Positions 1 through 6,443 are shown, counted from the stretch's first letter. The stretch: 13,818 bases of DNA from Pseudomonadota bacterium (GCA_021777635.1 JAJYDI010000037.1:1-13818), one strand, 5' to 3'. Notes: a model not told the origin generated them from the sequence alone. Program-made: numbers and translations.

Positions 1-390
1 GGTGGCGGCGATCAGGGCATAGCCGAGGATCGCCGGCAGCCGGCCCCAGGCCAGGCGCAGGCCGTCGCCGAGCGTGGGGTTGTCGCCGTCCAGGCGCATC
101 ATCGCGGCGCCCACCAGCGCGGTGTTGAAGAAGAAGATCACCGTGTACTGGCAGAGATAAAACAGGAACAGCATCGCGTAGTCGCCAGCGGCCAGGCCTG
201 CATGCGTGCCGGCGACTTCGCGCAGATGCAGCATCCCGCCCGCCGCCAGGAACGGCAGCGCGAAGCTGGCGAGTACCAGCAGCGTGGCCAGGCCCGACAG
301 CAGCGGAAACACCAGCAGTTCGCGATCGCTCTTGAGCACCGCGGCACTTGCCTTGACCAGCGACCAGCTGGTCGCGAATTTGCCTGCCAT
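1..390 (-). CDS. DUF6159-like integral membrane protein (partial, C-terminus off the window)
   Basis: The first 130 residues are visible, starting at an ATG at 388-390 and running off the left edge. A Shine-Dalgarno-like GGGGAA lies just upstream of the ATG. The protein starts MAGKFATSWSLVKASAAVLK, followed by a short charged stretch (SDRELLVF) and a hydrophobic segment at about residues 28-50. A second hydrophobic segment (AMLFLFYLCQYTVIFFFNTA) covers about residues 72-92, then a polar GDNPTLGDGLRLAW loop, and a third hydrophobic stretch begins at the edge. This pattern resembles the DUF6159 family of multi-pass inner-membrane proteins of unknown function; the assignment is from memory of the family, not a search. 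It lies 67 bp downstream of folK on the same strand and may be the last gene of the tsaD-folB-folK unit or have its own promoter. No function can be assigned. Confidence 0.7.
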   Translation of the reverse strand, partial: MAGKFATSWSLVKASAAVLKSDRELLVFPLLSGLATLLVLASFALPFLAAGGMLHLREVAGTHAGLAAGDYAMLFLFYLCQYTVIFFFNTALVGAAMMRLDGDNPTLGDGLRLAWGRLPAILGYALIAAT

Positions 391-429
391 GATCGTTCCC
401 CGGTCGGATGGACGGGGCTTTTCTAGCAT

Positions 430-456
430 CCCGCCGCGCCGATCGCCAGAGGCGGG
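430..456 (-). terminator. Inverted repeat between folK and the DUF6159-like gene
   Basis: CCCGCC at 430-435 pairs with GGCGGG at 451-456 around a 15-nt loop, directly after the folK stop on the minus strand. The run that follows on that strand (ATGCTAGAAAAG) is not a T-tract, so this is at best a weak or factor-dependent terminator. In DNA this GC-rich, six-base stems also arise by chance. Confidence 0.2.
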
Positions 457-457
457 G

Positions 458-961
458 TCAGCCGCGCAGCGTGACCGCGGGCAGCGGTCGGTCACGCTCG
501 GGGTGCTCGGCCCACAGCGCCGTCAGCGTGCGGCCGCTGCGCGGGTCGCGGGCATCGGGTGCGATGTCGACCAGCGGCTTGAGCACGTAGGGGGCGCTGA
601 GATCGTCGCGCGGCAGGTGCAGGCCGCCGTCGTCGCCGGGGACCTGCTCGCCGTACAGCACCAGATCGGCATCGAGCGTATGACTGGACAGGCGCGGCGC
701 GCTGCGGTCGCGGCCCAGACGTGACTCGAGTGCATGCAACCAGTCGCGCAGTGCCTGCGCGGACAGATTGGTGTCGAGCGCCACCGCAAGATTGAGGAAA
801 TCCGGTCCGGCGAAACCGCGCGCCGGGGTCCGGTAGGCCGGCGACACCTGCAGCGGGCCGAAGGCCGCGGCAAGCGCGTCCAGCGCCGCGCGCAGGTGCC
901 GCTCGGGCTCCATGTTCGAGCCCAGGCTGAGGTAGGCGCGCACCGGCGGCACGGCGTTCAT
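458..961 (-). CDS. folK: 6-hydroxymethyl-7,8-dihydropterin pyrophosphokinase (HPPK, FolK)
   Basis: This 167-residue cytoplasmic enzyme transfers pyrophosphate from ATP to 6-hydroxymethyl-dihydropterin, the step before dihydropteroate synthase in folate synthesis. The N-terminal YLSLGSN signature is at residues 10-16, FLNLAVAL at 55-62, and the ALESRLGRDR helix-loop begins at about 77. The metal-binding pair is present as D97 and D99 in TLDADLVLYG. The residue three before the first Asp, Arg92 in E. coli HPPK, is His94 here (APRLSSHTLDAD), and the usual Trp of that loop is Leu91. Length is normal. The ATG overlaps the folB stop by 4 nt (ATGA, 958-961), so translation is probably coupled. Many Xanthomonadales carry a second folK elsewhere, so this could be a diverged paralogue. 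Confidence 0.92.
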   Translation of the reverse strand: MNAVPPVRAYLSLGSNMEPERHLRAALDALAAAFGPLQVSPAYRTPARGFAGPDFLNLAVALDTNLSAQALRDWLHALESRLGRDRSAPRLSSHTLDADLVLYGEQVPGDDGGLHLPRDDLSAPYVLKPLVDIAPDARDPRSGRTLTALWAEHPERDRPLPAVTLRG

Positions 962-1317
962 GGCAGCCGCAGGCCGCGCTCGATCTGCACGCCGACCGCG
1001 TCGGCGTCAGCCAGTGCCTGCAGCTTGCCCAGCCGCAGCCGCAGCCAGCGCACGCCGAATTCGCGCTGCACGCATTCGGCCATGCGCTCGGCCAGCACCT
1101 CGACCAGCTGCGCGTCGCCGGCCGCCGCGATGGCCTGCAGGCGCCGGGCCACGGCCGCGTAGTCAAGCGTGTCGACGAGACGGTCGCTGGCCGCGGCGGC
1201 GCGGGTGTCGCAGGCCATCTGCAGGTCCACGCGCAACGGCTGGCGGGCGCCGCGTTCGTGCGCATGCACGCCGATCAGGGCGTCGAGGCGCAGGTTGTCG
1301 ATGAAGACGAGGTCCAT
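958..1317 (-). CDS. folB: Dihydroneopterin aldolase (FolB)
   Basis: FolB cleaves 7,8-dihydroneopterin to 6-hydroxymethyl-dihydropterin and glycolaldehyde, making the substrate of the overlapping folK product. The 119-residue length matches the family. The sequence begins MDLVFIDNLRLDALIGVHAHER, with the conserved active-site Glu at E21. The C-terminal motif LGKLQALADADAVGVQIER carries the conserved Lys as K98. The protein forms a small tunnelling-fold oligomer in the cytoplasm. It begins 46 bp after tsaD with only a weak GGAA upstream, which fits translation from a polycistronic tsaD-folB-folK mRNA. Both key residues are intact and I see nothing odd. Confidence 0.93.
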   Translation of the reverse strand: MDLVFIDNLRLDALIGVHAHERGARQPLRVDLQMACDTRAAAASDRLVDTLDYAAVARRLQAIAAAGDAQLVEVLAERMAECVQREFGVRWLRLRLGKLQALADADAVGVQIERGLRLP

Positions 1318-1363
1318 GGCAATTCCGGGGATCCGTCGCAGGAGGGGCGCCGCGACCGCGGCG

Positions 1364-2401
1364 TCATGTGACCGCCGGCAGGCTTTCGAGGTCCCAGCGC
1401 GGCAGCACGCGGATCGCGCGGTCGTCGTGCTGGCCCGCGGCCAGGCGCAGGGCGCCGGCGAAGGCGATCATGGCGCCATTGTCGGTGCAAAACTGCAGCC
1501 GCGGGAAGGCGACGCGGAAGCCGTCCGCGGTCGCTGCGGCGGCCAGCGCGTCGCGCAGGCGGCGGTTGGCGCCGACGCCGCCGGCGACGACCAGGGTGCG
1601 CGCGCCACTGGCGGCCAGCGCGCGCCGGCACTTCATCGCCAGGGTCTCGACCACGGCGTCCTCGAAGCCGCGCGCGATGTCGGCGCGAGTCGATGCGCTG
1701 CGATCGCTGCGCTGCCAGGCCAGCAGCACCTGCGTCTTGAGCCCGGAAAAGCTGAAATCGAGGCCCGGGCGGTCGGTCATCGGACGCGCAAAGCGGAAAG
1801 CGCCGGCGCGGCCCTGCTCGGCCAGCGCCGCCAGCGCCGGGCCGCCCGGATAGGGCAGGCCGAGCAGCTTGGCGGTCTTGTCGAAGGCTTCACCGGCGGC
1901 ATCGTCGAGGGTGTCGCCGAGCAGCCGATAACGACCGATCCCGGCCACGTGCACCAGCATCGAGTGGCCGCCCGAGACCAGCAGCGCCACGAACGGCGGC
2001 GCCGGCGGCGCGGGTTCCAGCAATGGCGCCAGCAGGTGCGCCTCCATGTGATGCACGCCGATGGCGGGGATCTGCAGCGCCCAGGCCAGCGCGCGCGCCG
2101 CGGCGGCGCCGACCAGCAGGGCGCCGACCAGGCCGGGGCCGGCGGTGTAGGCCACGCCGCCAAGATCACGGAAGTTCATGCCGGCGGCGGCCATGGTTTC
2201 GCGGATCAGCGGCAGCAGCTTGCGCACGTGGTCGCGGCTGGCCAGTTCGGGCACCACGCCGCCATAGGCCTGATGCAGGTCGACCTGGCTGTACAGGCGA
2301 TCGGCCAGCAGGCCGCGCCCGGGCTGGAACAGCGCCACCCCGGTCTCGTCGCAGGAGGATTCGATGCCGAGCACCGGCTTTGAAACGCTTCCGATGTCCA
2401 C
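1364..2401 (-). CDS. tsaD: tRNA N6-adenosine threonylcarbamoyltransferase (TsaD)
   Basis: TsaD, with TsaB and TsaE, moves the threonylcarbamoyl group from threonylcarbamoyl-AMP to A37 of ANN-decoding tRNAs (t6A). Landmarks in order are [11 protein letters not shown] near the N-terminus, the metal-site [23 protein letters not shown], the [18 protein letters not shown] block, [23 protein letters not shown] and [16 protein letters not shown]. Length (345) is slightly above typical because nine codons precede [10 protein letters not shown], where E. coli has two. No ATG is available at the N-terminus. The GTG at 2399-2401 is annotated; a second GTG (2372-2374, codon 10) would give a protein starting directly at LGIESS. 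Neither has a strong ribosome binding site. The upstream start places the beginning of the gene over the divergent rpsU promoter. The family and reading frame are secure; the exact start is not. Confidence 0.95.
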   Translation of the reverse strand: MDIGSVSKPVLGIESSCDETGVALFQPGRGLLADRLYSQVDLHQAYGGVVPELASRDHVRKLLPLIRETMAAAGMNFRDLGGVAYTAGPGLVGALLVGAAAARALAWALQIPAIGVHHMEAHLLAPLLEPAPPAPPFVALLVSGGHSMLVHVAGIGRYRLLGDTLDDAAGEAFDKTAKLLGLPYPGGPALAALAEQGRAGAFRFARPMTDRPGLDFSFSGLKTQVLLAWQRSDRSASTRADIARGFEDAVVETLAMKCRRALAASGARTLVVAGGVGANRRLRDALAAAATADGFRVAFPRLQFCTDNGAMIAFAGALRLAAGQHDDRAIRVLPRWDLESLPAVT

Positions 2402-2409
2402 GCTATACT
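2380..2409 (+). promoter_or_regulatory. Sigma70-type promoter of rpsU
   Basis: TTGAAA at 2380-2385 and TATACT at 2404-2409 are separated by 18 bp. Transcription would start near 2416, about 39 nt before the rpsU ATG. This is a good match to the consensus and an AT-richer patch in GC-rich surroundings. The -35 box and spacer lie inside the 5' end of the opposite-strand tsaD if that gene starts at 2401. Confidence 0.7.
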
Positions 2410-2454
2410 TCGCGGCTCGCCCGATCAGCCGGGCCAGTTTACAGCGGAGTCACC

Positions 2455-2670
2455 ATGCCCAACGTCAAGGTTCGCGAGAACGAGCCGTTCGAAGTCGCCC
2501 TGCGTCGGTTCAAGCGCACGTGCGAAAAGGCCGGCGTCCTGGCCGAAACGCGCAAGCGCGAGTTCTACGAAAAGCCGACCCAGGAGCGCAAGCGCAAGCG
2601 TGCCGCGGCGGTCAAGCGTCATCTGCGCCGGTTGTCGCGCGATACCACGCGTCGCACGCGCCTTTACTGA
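2455..2670 (+). CDS. rpsU: 30S ribosomal protein S21
   Basis: This 71-residue, very basic protein binds late to the 30S platform near the 3' end of 16S rRNA and supports translation initiation. The sequence is characteristic of bS21: [20 protein letters not shown], then the TCEKAGVL segment, and an Arg/Lys-rich C-terminal helix ending TRRTRLY. The start is set by GGAG at 2445-2448, seven bases before the ATG. A strong promoter lies upstream. In many gammaproteobacteria rpsU heads a macromolecular-synthesis operon with dnaG and rpoD; here only a YqeY-family gene follows. Confidence 0.97.
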   Translation: MPNVKVRENEPFEVALRRFKRTCEKAGVLAETRKREFYEKPTQERKRKRAAAVKRHLRRLSRDTTRRTRLY

Positions 2671-2693
2671 GCGCGTCCGCCGTGCAGCTTCGG

Positions 2694-2724
2694 GCCGGCG
2701 CCGCCGCGGGCGCGCCGGCTCTTT
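2694..2724 (+). terminator. Hairpin between rpsU and the yqeY-like gene
   Basis: GCCGGCGC at 2694-2701 pairs with GCGCCGGC at 2712-2719, an 8-bp perfect GC stem with a 10-nt loop, followed by TCTTTGCATTT. The short T-rich tail suggests an intrinsic terminator or attenuator that would keep rpsU mRNA more abundant than the downstream gene. A terminator after rpsU is known in the E. coli rpsU-dnaG-rpoD operon. Confidence 0.55.
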
Positions 2725-2751
2725 GCATTTCATAGTCCGGGAACTGCCGTG

Positions 2752-3204
2752 ATGCCGCTCAAGGACCAGCTGATCGACGACATGAAGACCGCGCTGCGCG
2801 CGGGCGACAAGCCGCGGCTCGGGGTGATCCGGCTGGTCAACGCCGCGATCAAGCAGCGCGAGGTGGACGAGCGCATCGTCCTCGACGACGCCCAGGTGCT
2901 GACGGTGCTGGAGAAGATGCTCAAGCAGCGCCGCGACTCCGTCGCGCAGTTCGAGCAGGCGGGCCGCGAGGATCTGGCTGCCGTCGAGCGCTTCGAGATC
3001 GCCGTGATCGAGGCCTATCTGCCGACCAAGCTGGATGCCGGCGAACTCGACGCCCTGATCGCCGCCGCGATCGCCGACAGCGGCGCCGCCTCCGCCCGGG
3101 ACATGGGCAAGGTGATGGCGCTGGTGAAGGAGCGCGCCGCCGGCCGCGCCGACATGGGCGCGGTGTCCCGGTTGATCAAGGATCGCCTCGCCGCGCCGGG
3201 CTGA
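2752..3204 (+). CDS. yqeY: GatB/YqeY domain-containing protein
   Basis: This 150-residue cytoplasmic protein matches stand-alone YqeY-family proteins in length and pattern. It opens PLKDQLIDDMKTALRAGDK, followed by RLGVIRLVNAAIKQREVDE, an LEKMLKQRRDSVAQFEQAGR helix and the EAYLPTKLDAGEL motif. The C-terminal part has DMGKVMALVKERAAGRADMG, like the tail domain of GatB that contacts tRNA. YqeY proteins are suspected to act on tRNA or in translation, but no reaction is established. A GTG directly precedes the chosen ATG (2749-2751), so the start could be one codon earlier. The gene is 81 bp after rpsU, behind a hairpin, and is likely expressed by readthrough. Confidence 0.93.
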   Translation: MPLKDQLIDDMKTALRAGDKPRLGVIRLVNAAIKQREVDERIVLDDAQVLTVLEKMLKQRRDSVAQFEQAGREDLAAVERFEIAVIEAYLPTKLDAGELDALIAAAIADSGAASARDMGKVMALVKERAAGRADMGAVSRLIKDRLAAPG

Positions 3205-3206
3205 AT

Positions 3207-3222
3207 CCCGCGCCGGGTTGTC
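3207..3222 (+). terminator. Possible weak terminator after the yqeY-like gene
   Basis: CCCG (3207-3210) and CGGG (3214-3217) form a four-base hairpin with a three-base loop, followed by TTGTCTC, two bases after the stop codon. The stem is short, so this is only a possibility. Confidence 0.2.
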
Positions 3223-3319
3223 TCGTTGCCGCCGCGCGCAGCGCAAGACCCGGGTTGCGCCGCCTGTCCACGTCGCGCCGCTGACCGGCACCCTGTTCCT
3301 GGCCTCAAGGCGACCCAGT

Positions 3320-3381
3320 CTTTGGTCATCGTGCTTTGGTCATGCCGAGGCCATGGGCCGAGGCATCCGGCCATGGGCCGA
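3320..3381. repeat. Short direct repeats in the 253-bp convergent spacer
   Basis: The spacer 3205-3457 between the yqeY-like gene and the glutaredoxin fusion has no credible gene. Within it, ctttggtcat occurs at 3320-3329 and 3334-3343. The 13-mer ggccatgggccga occurs at 3349-3361 and 3369-3381, a period of 20. Each copy contains a small inverted repeat, GGCC-atg-GGCC, and ATGCC...GGCAT flanks the first copy. Such hairpin-forming intergenic units can be REP-like repeats or decayed repeats, but dispersal cannot be judged from one window. Confidence 0.55.
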
Positions 3382-3457
3382 AGGACGACGGGCCGGAAGA
3401 AACCCACACGTTGGCCGATAGCGCTGTCGCCCGTTGCGCCGGAAGATCGGGCGCGCC

Positions 3458-4375
3458 TCAGTAGCGCGGCAGACCGGGATCGGCCTCGCGCGCCCAGGCG
3501 TCGATGCCGCCCTCGACGTTGAACACCTGGCGGAAGCCGTGCGCGGCGAAGCGCTCGGCGACACCGCGGCTGGACACGCCGTGGTGGCAGAGGAAGGCCA
3601 GTGCGGTGTCCCTGGGCAGCTGTGCCAGCGTCTCGTAGCCCTCGGCTTCCAGCGCGCGCGCGCCGGCCACCGCGGCCAGCGCGCGCTCGGCGGCGGGGCG
3701 CACATCGATCAGGGTGACGGCTCCGGCGGCGAGGCGCGCGGCCGCTTCGCGCGCGTCCAGCGGTTGCACGCCGGCGCCCGGAAAGCGCAGCGACAGGCCC
3801 TCGCCCTGCACGCTCCGCACCCAGTCGATGACGATGCCCTGCGCGCGCTGCGCGCTGCCGGGGTCGAGGTGCACCGGGATGCCGTTGGCGACGCTGACGA
3901 TGTCGTGATCGCCCGCCGGCGCGAGCTGGAAACCGGCGCTGAAGTCGGGACCGATCTCGAGATGCAGCGCCAGCGCGCCGGCGTCGGCCATGCCGGCGCG
4001 GATCGCCTCGGCGGCGGCGTCGGTGATGGTGATCGCGGGCGGCGTGCGGTCGGGCGCGGCCTGGCCGAACAGCGCGTGCAGCTCGCCGCTGGCGTAGAGC
4101 TGGCGCACGATGTCGGCGCCGCCGACCAGTTCGCCGTCCACGTACAGCTGCGGAATGGTCGGCCAGTTGCCGAACGCCTTGATGCCTTCGCGGAGCGCGG
4201 GATCGGCCAGCACGTCGACGGTGTGGTAGTCCGGCAGCAGCTCGTCGAGCGTGTTGCGGGCGGCCGCGGAAAACCCGCACTGCGGCGTCTGGCGATTGCC
4301 CTTCATGAACAGCACGACGCGATGCTCGGCGAGCAGCGCCTCGATGCGGGCGCGGACGGCGGAATCGAGCGACAT
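3458..4375 (-). CDS. grxD: Grx4-type monothiol glutaredoxin fused to an A-type-like domain and a rhodanese domain
   Basis: The 305-residue protein has three parts. Residues 1-105 are a monothiol glutaredoxin with the CGFS active site at C33-S36, K25 in MKG, and the glutathione-binding WPTIPQ and GG-D motifs at about 71-88. Class II CGFS glutaredoxins bind and transfer [2Fe-2S] clusters. Residues 113-200 resemble the A-type/HesB fold (ITITDAAAEAIRAGM, later VIDWVRSVQGEGLSL) but contain no cysteine, so they lack the usual cluster ligands. Residues 204-305 are a rhodanese domain with LIDVRP and the active-site loop CHHGVSS, catalytic C263. C33 and C263 are the only cysteines in the protein. Stand-alone bacterial GrxD is about 110 residues; longer fused forms occur in Xanthomonadales as I recall. 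GGAA lies seven bases before the ATG. A role in Fe-S or sulfur transfer is inferred. Confidence 0.9.
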   Translation of the reverse strand: MSLDSAVRARIEALLAEHRVVLFMKGNRQTPQCGFSAAARNTLDELLPDYHTVDVLADPALREGIKAFGNWPTIPQLYVDGELVGGADIVRQLYASGELHALFGQAAPDRTPPAITITDAAAEAIRAGMADAGALALHLEIGPDFSAGFQLAPAGDHDIVSVANGIPVHLDPGSAQRAQGIVIDWVRSVQGEGLSLRFPGAGVQPLDAREAAARLAAGAVTLIDVRPAAERALAAVAGARALEAEGYETLAQLPRDTALAFLCHHGVSSRGVAERFAAHGFRQVFNVEGGIDAWAREADPGLPRY

Positions 4376-4425
4376 GACGGTTTCCGGCGCAGGGGAAGCA
4401 TCGATGATAACGCGTCATCCGATCC

Positions 4426-4451
4426 CCGCGGCGCGGCAAGCCGCCGCGCGG
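4426..4451 (-). terminator. Inverted repeat after the SGNH hydrolase gene
   Basis: An imperfect 12-bp stem surrounds a two-base loop: CGGC at 4434-4437 with GCCG at 4440-4443, and outer arms 4426-4433 and 4444-4451 with two mismatched positions. It directly abuts the SGNH hydrolase stop on the minus strand. No T-tract follows, so it is a weak terminator candidate before the glutaredoxin gene. Confidence 0.35.
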
Positions 4452-5081
4452 TCACGGCACCGGCGCGGATCCGCGCTCGCTCAACGCGCCGCGCGCCGCC
4501 GGCAGCAGCGCGGTCAGCCAGCGCCGGTACTGCGCCGGTCCCGGATGCAGTCCATCGGCAGCCAGCTCGGCGCCGGCGGTGCGCGAGTGACGGGTGACGT
4601 CGATCCAGCGCGCGCCGGCGGCTTCGGCCAGCGTGCGTTCGGCGGCATTGCAGGCATCGATCGCGGCGCCGGTGCGTGCGGGATCGTGGCCGCCCGCGCG
4701 CGCGAACGGCGTCACCCCCCAATCGGGAATCGACACCACCAGTACCCGCTGCGGGGCACCTCCGGCGAGCTCGATCGCGCGCGCCAGCAGCGGGCGGAAA
4801 CCGGAACGCAGGGCGGCGACGGTGCGGCCGCGGTACTGGTCGTTGACGCCGATCTGCAGGCTGACCAGGGCCCACGCCGGCTCCGGCGCCGCGCGCTCGA
4901 GCGCTGCGGCGAGCTCGTCGGTGGTCCATCCGGTGGTGGCGAGGATGTGCGGATCCGACAGCGCATGGCCGGTGGCGAGCAGCGCGGCGGTCAGCTGGAC
5001 GGGCCAGCGCTCGGCCTCGGCGACGCCTTCGCCGATGCTGTAGGAATCGCCCAGCGCCAGCAGGCGCTTCTGCAGCGGCAT
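4452..5081 (-). CDS. SGNH/GDSL-family hydrolase
   Basis: This 209-residue serine hydrolase belongs to the esterase/lipase-like SGNH superfamily. Block I is ALGDSYSIGEG with nucleophile S13, followed by TTGWTTDEL, block III IGVNDQYRG (Asn oxyanion residue), SIPDWGVTPFA and block V DGLHPGPAQY with the catalytic Asp and His. No signal peptide is visible, so it is probably cytoplasmic, unlike TesA-type periplasmic members. The substrate is unknown; an ester or acyl-thioester is likely. The open frame continues upstream, but the true start is the ATG at 5079-5081: homology begins there and TGAGG, overlapping the aminotransferase stop, supplies the ribosome binding site. The gap to the aminotransferase is 11 nt, which implies one mRNA. 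Confidence 0.88.
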   Translation of the reverse strand: MPLQKRLLALGDSYSIGEGVAEAERWPVQLTAALLATGHALSDPHILATTGWTTDELAAALERAAPEPAWALVSLQIGVNDQYRGRTVAALRSGFRPLLARAIELAGGAPQRVLVVSIPDWGVTPFARAGGHDPARTGAAIDACNAAERTLAEAAGARWIDVTRHSRTAGAELAADGLHPGPAQYRRWLTALLPAARGALSERGSAPVP

Positions 5082-5092
5082 CGACGTGCGCC

Positions 5093-6340
5093 TCAGGCGA
5101 CTGCGACGGCGACGGTACCGACGGCGACATCGGCCTGGCGGCGCAGCGCGCGTTCGATGCGCCGCATCACCTCGACCAGATCGGCCGGCTCCGGCAGCAG
5201 GGTCAGGCGCAGATGCCGGCCGTCGTGCAGGTTGAACGCCGAGCCCGGCATCAGCAGCACGTCCTCGTGTTCGAGCAGATCCAGCGCGAAGGCATCGGCA
5301 TCGAATACCGGCAGGACGTCGGCGCGCACGCGCGGAAAGGCGTACAGGGCGCCTGCCGGCGCCACCAGGCTGAGGAATGCACTGCCGGCGACGCCGTCGA
5401 TCACCGCCTGGCGCGTGACGTGCAAGCGCCCGCCGGGCGCGGTCAGGGCGGCGATGGTGGGCGGACCTTCGAGCGCGGCACGCACCGCCCACTGCACCGG
5501 CTGGTTGGCGCACACGCGCAGCGCCGTAAGCAGCTGCAGCGCCTCGCGATAGGCGCCGACGCGTGCCGGCGATCCGCTCAGGGTCATCCAGCCGACGCGA
5601 TAGCCGCAGGCGCGATGGACCTTGGAAATGCCGGCGAAGCTGACGCAGGCCAGGTCGCCGGCCAGCGGCGCCAGCGGTTCGAAACGGGCGTCGTCGTAGA
5701 GGATGCCGTCGTAGATCTCGTCGCTGAGCAGCAGCAGGCGATGGCGTGCGGCCAGCTCGACCAGCCGTACCAGCAGCTCGCGCGGATAGACCGCGCCGGT
5801 CGGATTGTTGGGATTGATCAGCACCAGCGCGCGCGTGCGCGGCGTGATCTGGGCGGCGAGGGCATCGGGATCGGGGAGATGTGCCTGAGCGGCCGGGCAG
5901 GCGTAGTAGACCGGGCGGCCGCCGTTGAGCACGGTCGCGGCAGTCCACAGCGGATAGTCGGGGCAGGGCAGCAGCACCTCGTCGCCGGGGGCGAGCAGCG
6001 CGCGCAAGGCGAGATCGATCAGTTCGCTGACGCCGTTGCCGATGAACACGTGGCTGCTGTCGGCGACCCGCGTCCCGCGCGCGCGTTGCTGGGCGAAGAT
6101 CGCCGCGCGCGCATCATCGAGGCCGAGCTCGTGGCCGTAGCCCTCGCTGTCGGCAAGATGTGCGTTCACCGCGGCGACCAGATGCGGTGGCGTGCGCAGG
6201 CCGAAGCGCGCCGGGTTGCCGATATTGAGCGAATACAGTGTGTGCCCGGCCGCCTCGCGCGCGCGCGCGCGCTGCACCAGCGGACCGCGGATGTCATAGC
6301 GCACCGCGTCCAGGCGCGGGCTGGGAATCAGGTCATGCAT
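5093..6340 (-). CDS. alaA: AlaA-type pyridoxal-phosphate alanine/glutamate-pyruvate aminotransferase
   Basis: This 415-residue fold-type I aminotransferase probably converts pyruvate and glutamate to alanine and 2-oxoglutarate. The AlaA/AlaT signature is clear: YDIRGPLV, SLNIGNPARFG, the GNGVSELIDLALRALL cofactor loop, LINPNNPTGAVY, LLLLSDEIYDGILY, and SFAGISKVHRACGYRVGW with the Schiff-base Lys as K240. R in LRLTLLPE near the C-terminus fits the substrate carboxylate-binding Arg. Assignment to AlaA rather than another class I/II aminotransferase rests on these motifs from memory. The ATG at 6338-6340 has a GGAG about 12 bases upstream, a long spacing. The last residues (VAVGTVAVAVA) are a low-complexity tail encoded by a short DNA repeat. 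The gene is co-directional with the SGNH hydrolase and divergent from rsgA. Confidence 0.88.
   Translation of the reverse strand: MHDLIPSPRLDAVRYDIRGPLVQRARAREAAGHTLYSLNIGNPARFGLRTPPHLVAAVNAHLADSEGYGHELGLDDARAAIFAQQRARGTRVADSSHVFIGNGVSELIDLALRALLAPGDEVLLPCPDYPLWTAATVLNGGRPVYYACPAAQAHLPDPDALAAQITPRTRALVLINPNNPTGAVYPRELLVRLVELAARHRLLLLSDEIYDGILYDDARFEPLAPLAGDLACVSFAGISKVHRACGYRVGWMTLSGSPARVGAYREALQLLTALRVCANQPVQWAVRAALEGPPTIAALTAPGGRLHVTRQAVIDGVAGSAFLSLVAPAGALYAFPRVRADVLPVFDADAFALDLLEHEDVLLMPGSAFNLHDGRHLRLTLLPEPADLVEVMRRIERALRRQADVAVGTVAVAVA
5104..5128. repeat. Short direct repeat encoding the aminotransferase C-terminal tail
   Basis: The 10-mer cgacggcgac occurs at 5104-5113 and again at 5119-5128, inside a longer run of GAC/GGC-like triplets. 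It encodes the Val/Ala-rich end of the aminotransferase. It looks like a slippage-prone tract beyond the conserved fold. Confidence 0.5.
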
Positions 6341-6383
6341 GGGCGGACAGACTCCGGACCGGCGCGCCGCATGCTAGCGTTCC

Positions 6384-6394
6384 ATTTGGCAAAT
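6384..6394. promoter_or_regulatory. Palindrome ATTTGGCAAAT in the alaA-rsgA divergent spacer
   Basis: ATTTG-G-CAAAT is a perfect 11-bp palindrome around a single central base, in the only AT-rich patch of the 103-bp spacer between two divergent genes. It could be a regulator binding site. No convincing -35/-10 pair was found in either direction, so its role is open. Confidence 0.35.
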
Positions 6395-6443
6395 AGCCAC
6401 GCGATGCGGGCCCGGCCCTGCGGCGTGATCTGGGGAATCCAGC

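Noticed and set aside
1169..2383. A 404-codon plus-strand frame over tsaD and folB
   Set aside because: It is antisense to conserved genes, has biased low-complexity composition, and has no recognisable motif or ribosome binding site.
3015..4439. A 474-codon minus-strand frame overlapping the glutaredoxin fusion
   Set aside because: It is an Arg-rich alternative frame of the real gene at 3458-4375 and crosses the spacer and the YqeY-like gene.
4452..5948. A 498-codon frame suggesting a long N-terminal extension of the SGNH hydrolase
   Set aside because: The upstream part reads the aminotransferase gene out of frame. The ATG at 5081 has a ribosome binding site and is where SGNH homology begins.
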